A stretch of 64,000 bases of DNA, taken from Undibacterium sp. KW1. Lineage in GTDB: Bacteria > Pseudomonadota > Gammaproteobacteria > Burkholderiales > Burkholderiaceae_D. The stretch covers positions 1,922,001 through 1,986,000 of the forward strand of contig NZ_AP018439.1 of NCBI RefSeq assembly GCF_009937955.1, given 5' to 3'. A model generated the notes under the pieces. That model saw only the letters and a program-made list of their open reading frames with translations, was not told the origin of the DNA and did no database searches. The first letter of the stretch is position 1, and each line of letters begins with the position of its first letter. This document shows, in pieces, positions 63,224 through 64,000 of this stretch. The position numbers and the translations under genes are program-made.

Positions 63224-64000
63224 ATGCCAACAAAAACTCCAACGATCGCGATCCGACTGCTTGGATTTTCTCCAAAAGAGGAAGAAACCTTCTCAACCGT
63301 TCTCGCTGTTCTTCGCGAGAAGGGTTATCGCTATCTGGTTTTAAAGACCGGTAGTTTACAAGATCCTGACATTCATATTGTCAACGCAGAAGATTTAAAA
63401 GCCCTGGCGACCCTGTCTGACCTCAACCTCGGCGGAGCGCAGCCAGTATTGCTCATAGGTAAGACTGAAGTCAATTTACATTATCAGTCCATGCCGCGTC
63501 CCATACGCTGGCGTAAATTGTTTGACGTCCTCGATGAATTGATAGACCGTCGCCAGCTCTTGCTGACCACGCTGAGCGCCTTTGGTGAAGTGGCCGTGCC
63601 TGAGCGCCGTCGCCGCGAACGTCTTGATCTCGACCTGACTGATCCCAGCGAATACCAAAAGATGCGCAGGCCCAGTGTACCCAAGGGTGGCATCATGATC
63701 GTCGACAAGGACATGCGCTTTCGCGAGTATGTTGCCATGATCATGGATAAATATGGCATCACCGTGACACTGGCAACAGATGAACGTAGTGCCCTGATGC
63801 TGGATAAGAACAATCGTCATGCCATGACGATGATTAATTCTTCTACGCCAGATATTGACCCCTATCGCCTGTGTGCTGAGCTGAAAAAGCAAAATACCGA
63901 CCGCAGGACGACGGTGATCTTTTTGGTCGATAAGAGTTTTAATTATAAAGTTGCAAATGCGCAACAGGCAGGGTGTGAAGGCTTTTTAACCAAGCCATTG
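63224..64000 (+). CDS. Regulator with degenerate receiver domain, 3'-truncated
   Basis: An open frame of 259 codons from ATG 63224 (GGAAAAAC before it) running off the right edge. The N-terminal domain (residues 1-140, IRLLGFSPKEEETFSTVL) is of unknown type, with a charged ERRRRERLDLDLTDPSE linker. A receiver-like domain begins about residue 156 (GIMIVDKDMRFREYVAMI) and reaches GFLTKPL at the edge. The position of the phospho-acceptor Asp is Asn205 (MTMINSSTPD), so phosphorylation is doubtful. It is divergent from parE. Confidence 0.75.
   Translation, partial: MPTKTPTIAIRLLGFSPKEEETFSTVLAVLREKGYRYLVLKTGSLQDPDIHIVNAEDLKALATLSDLNLGGAQPVLLIGKTEVNLHYQSMPRPIRWRKLFDVLDELIDRRQLLLTTLSAFGEVAVPERRRRERLDLDLTDPSEYQKMRRPSVPKGGIMIVDKDMRFREYVAMIMDKYGITVTLATDERSALMLDKNNRHAMTMINSSTPDIDPYRLCAELKKQNTDRRTTVIFLVDKSFNYKVANAQQAGCEGFLTKPL

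Overview
This window reads as chromosomal DNA of a betaproteobacterium, most likely Burkholderiales/Oxalobacteraceae and perhaps Undibacterium-like. That placement is an inference from the rsgA - pterin dehydratase - M48 protease - orn block, the DUF2242 and DUF3820 neighbours, the hutU-hutH-hutD-hutI cluster with a HutC repressor, and a moderate GC content judged by eye. I see no tRNA, rRNA, CRISPR array, insertion sequence or prophage.

Layout: 1-5.2 kb holds a truncated argF and, divergent from it, an alginate-type O-acetylation operon (SGNH hydrolase, AlgF-, AlgI- and AlgJ/X-like proteins) with no polysaccharide synthase beside it. 5.2-11.3 kb is housekeeping: 2H phosphoesterase, frameshifted sirtuin, SMI1/KNR4, rsgA, phhB, M48 protease, orn, FosA-like protein, FKBP. 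11.7-19.4 kb is an envelope-flavoured co-directional run (YVTN propeller, CE4-like deacetylase, fatty-acid hydroxylase, EI24, MoaB/Mog domain, TAXI protein, an amber-interrupted membrane protein, acetamidase). 19.5-27.9 kb holds regulators and enzymes (AraC, serine hydrolase lipoprotein, two-component pair, threonine aldolase, M14 carboxypeptidase).

28.0-31.4 kb is the most interesting part: a split borosin RiPP locus. Two paralogous short peptides with a LigA-like leader (28023-28244 and 30132-30404) flank a TPR-GGDEF membrane protein, and the second is followed by a tetrapyrrole-methylase-fold enzyme (30551-31378) that closely resembles the backbone alpha-N-methyltransferases of Shewanella-type split borosins. 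Hairpins lie between precursor and enzyme, and a small secreted protein with a 16-bp palindrome upstream follows.

32-44 kb carries small envelope proteins, hutC, a frameshifted LysR divergent from an SDR, an ICL/PEPM family enzyme, GNAT and rhodanese genes, and the hut operon with a perfect HutC-type operator in front of hutU. 44-49.6 kb has a giant AsmA/DUF748 protein and an M28 peptidase. 49.9-52 kb is a receiver plus an HPt-REC-REC-GGDEF diguanylate cyclase. 52-58.5 kb is a compact, apparently uncharacterised lipid-metabolism cluster (CdsA-like, hydrolase/methyltransferase fusion, CDP-alcohol phosphatidyltransferase, PAP2/dual-specificity phosphatase, Cys-patatin, SDR). 58.7-63 kb is parC and parE, followed by a truncated regulator with a degenerate receiver.

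Four genes are broken on the given sequence: the sirtuin, a LysR gene and parE by single-base shifts, and one small gene by an amber codon. parE is essential in most bacteria and its break lies in a C-run, so at least that one is probably a sequence error. The others should be read with the same caution.
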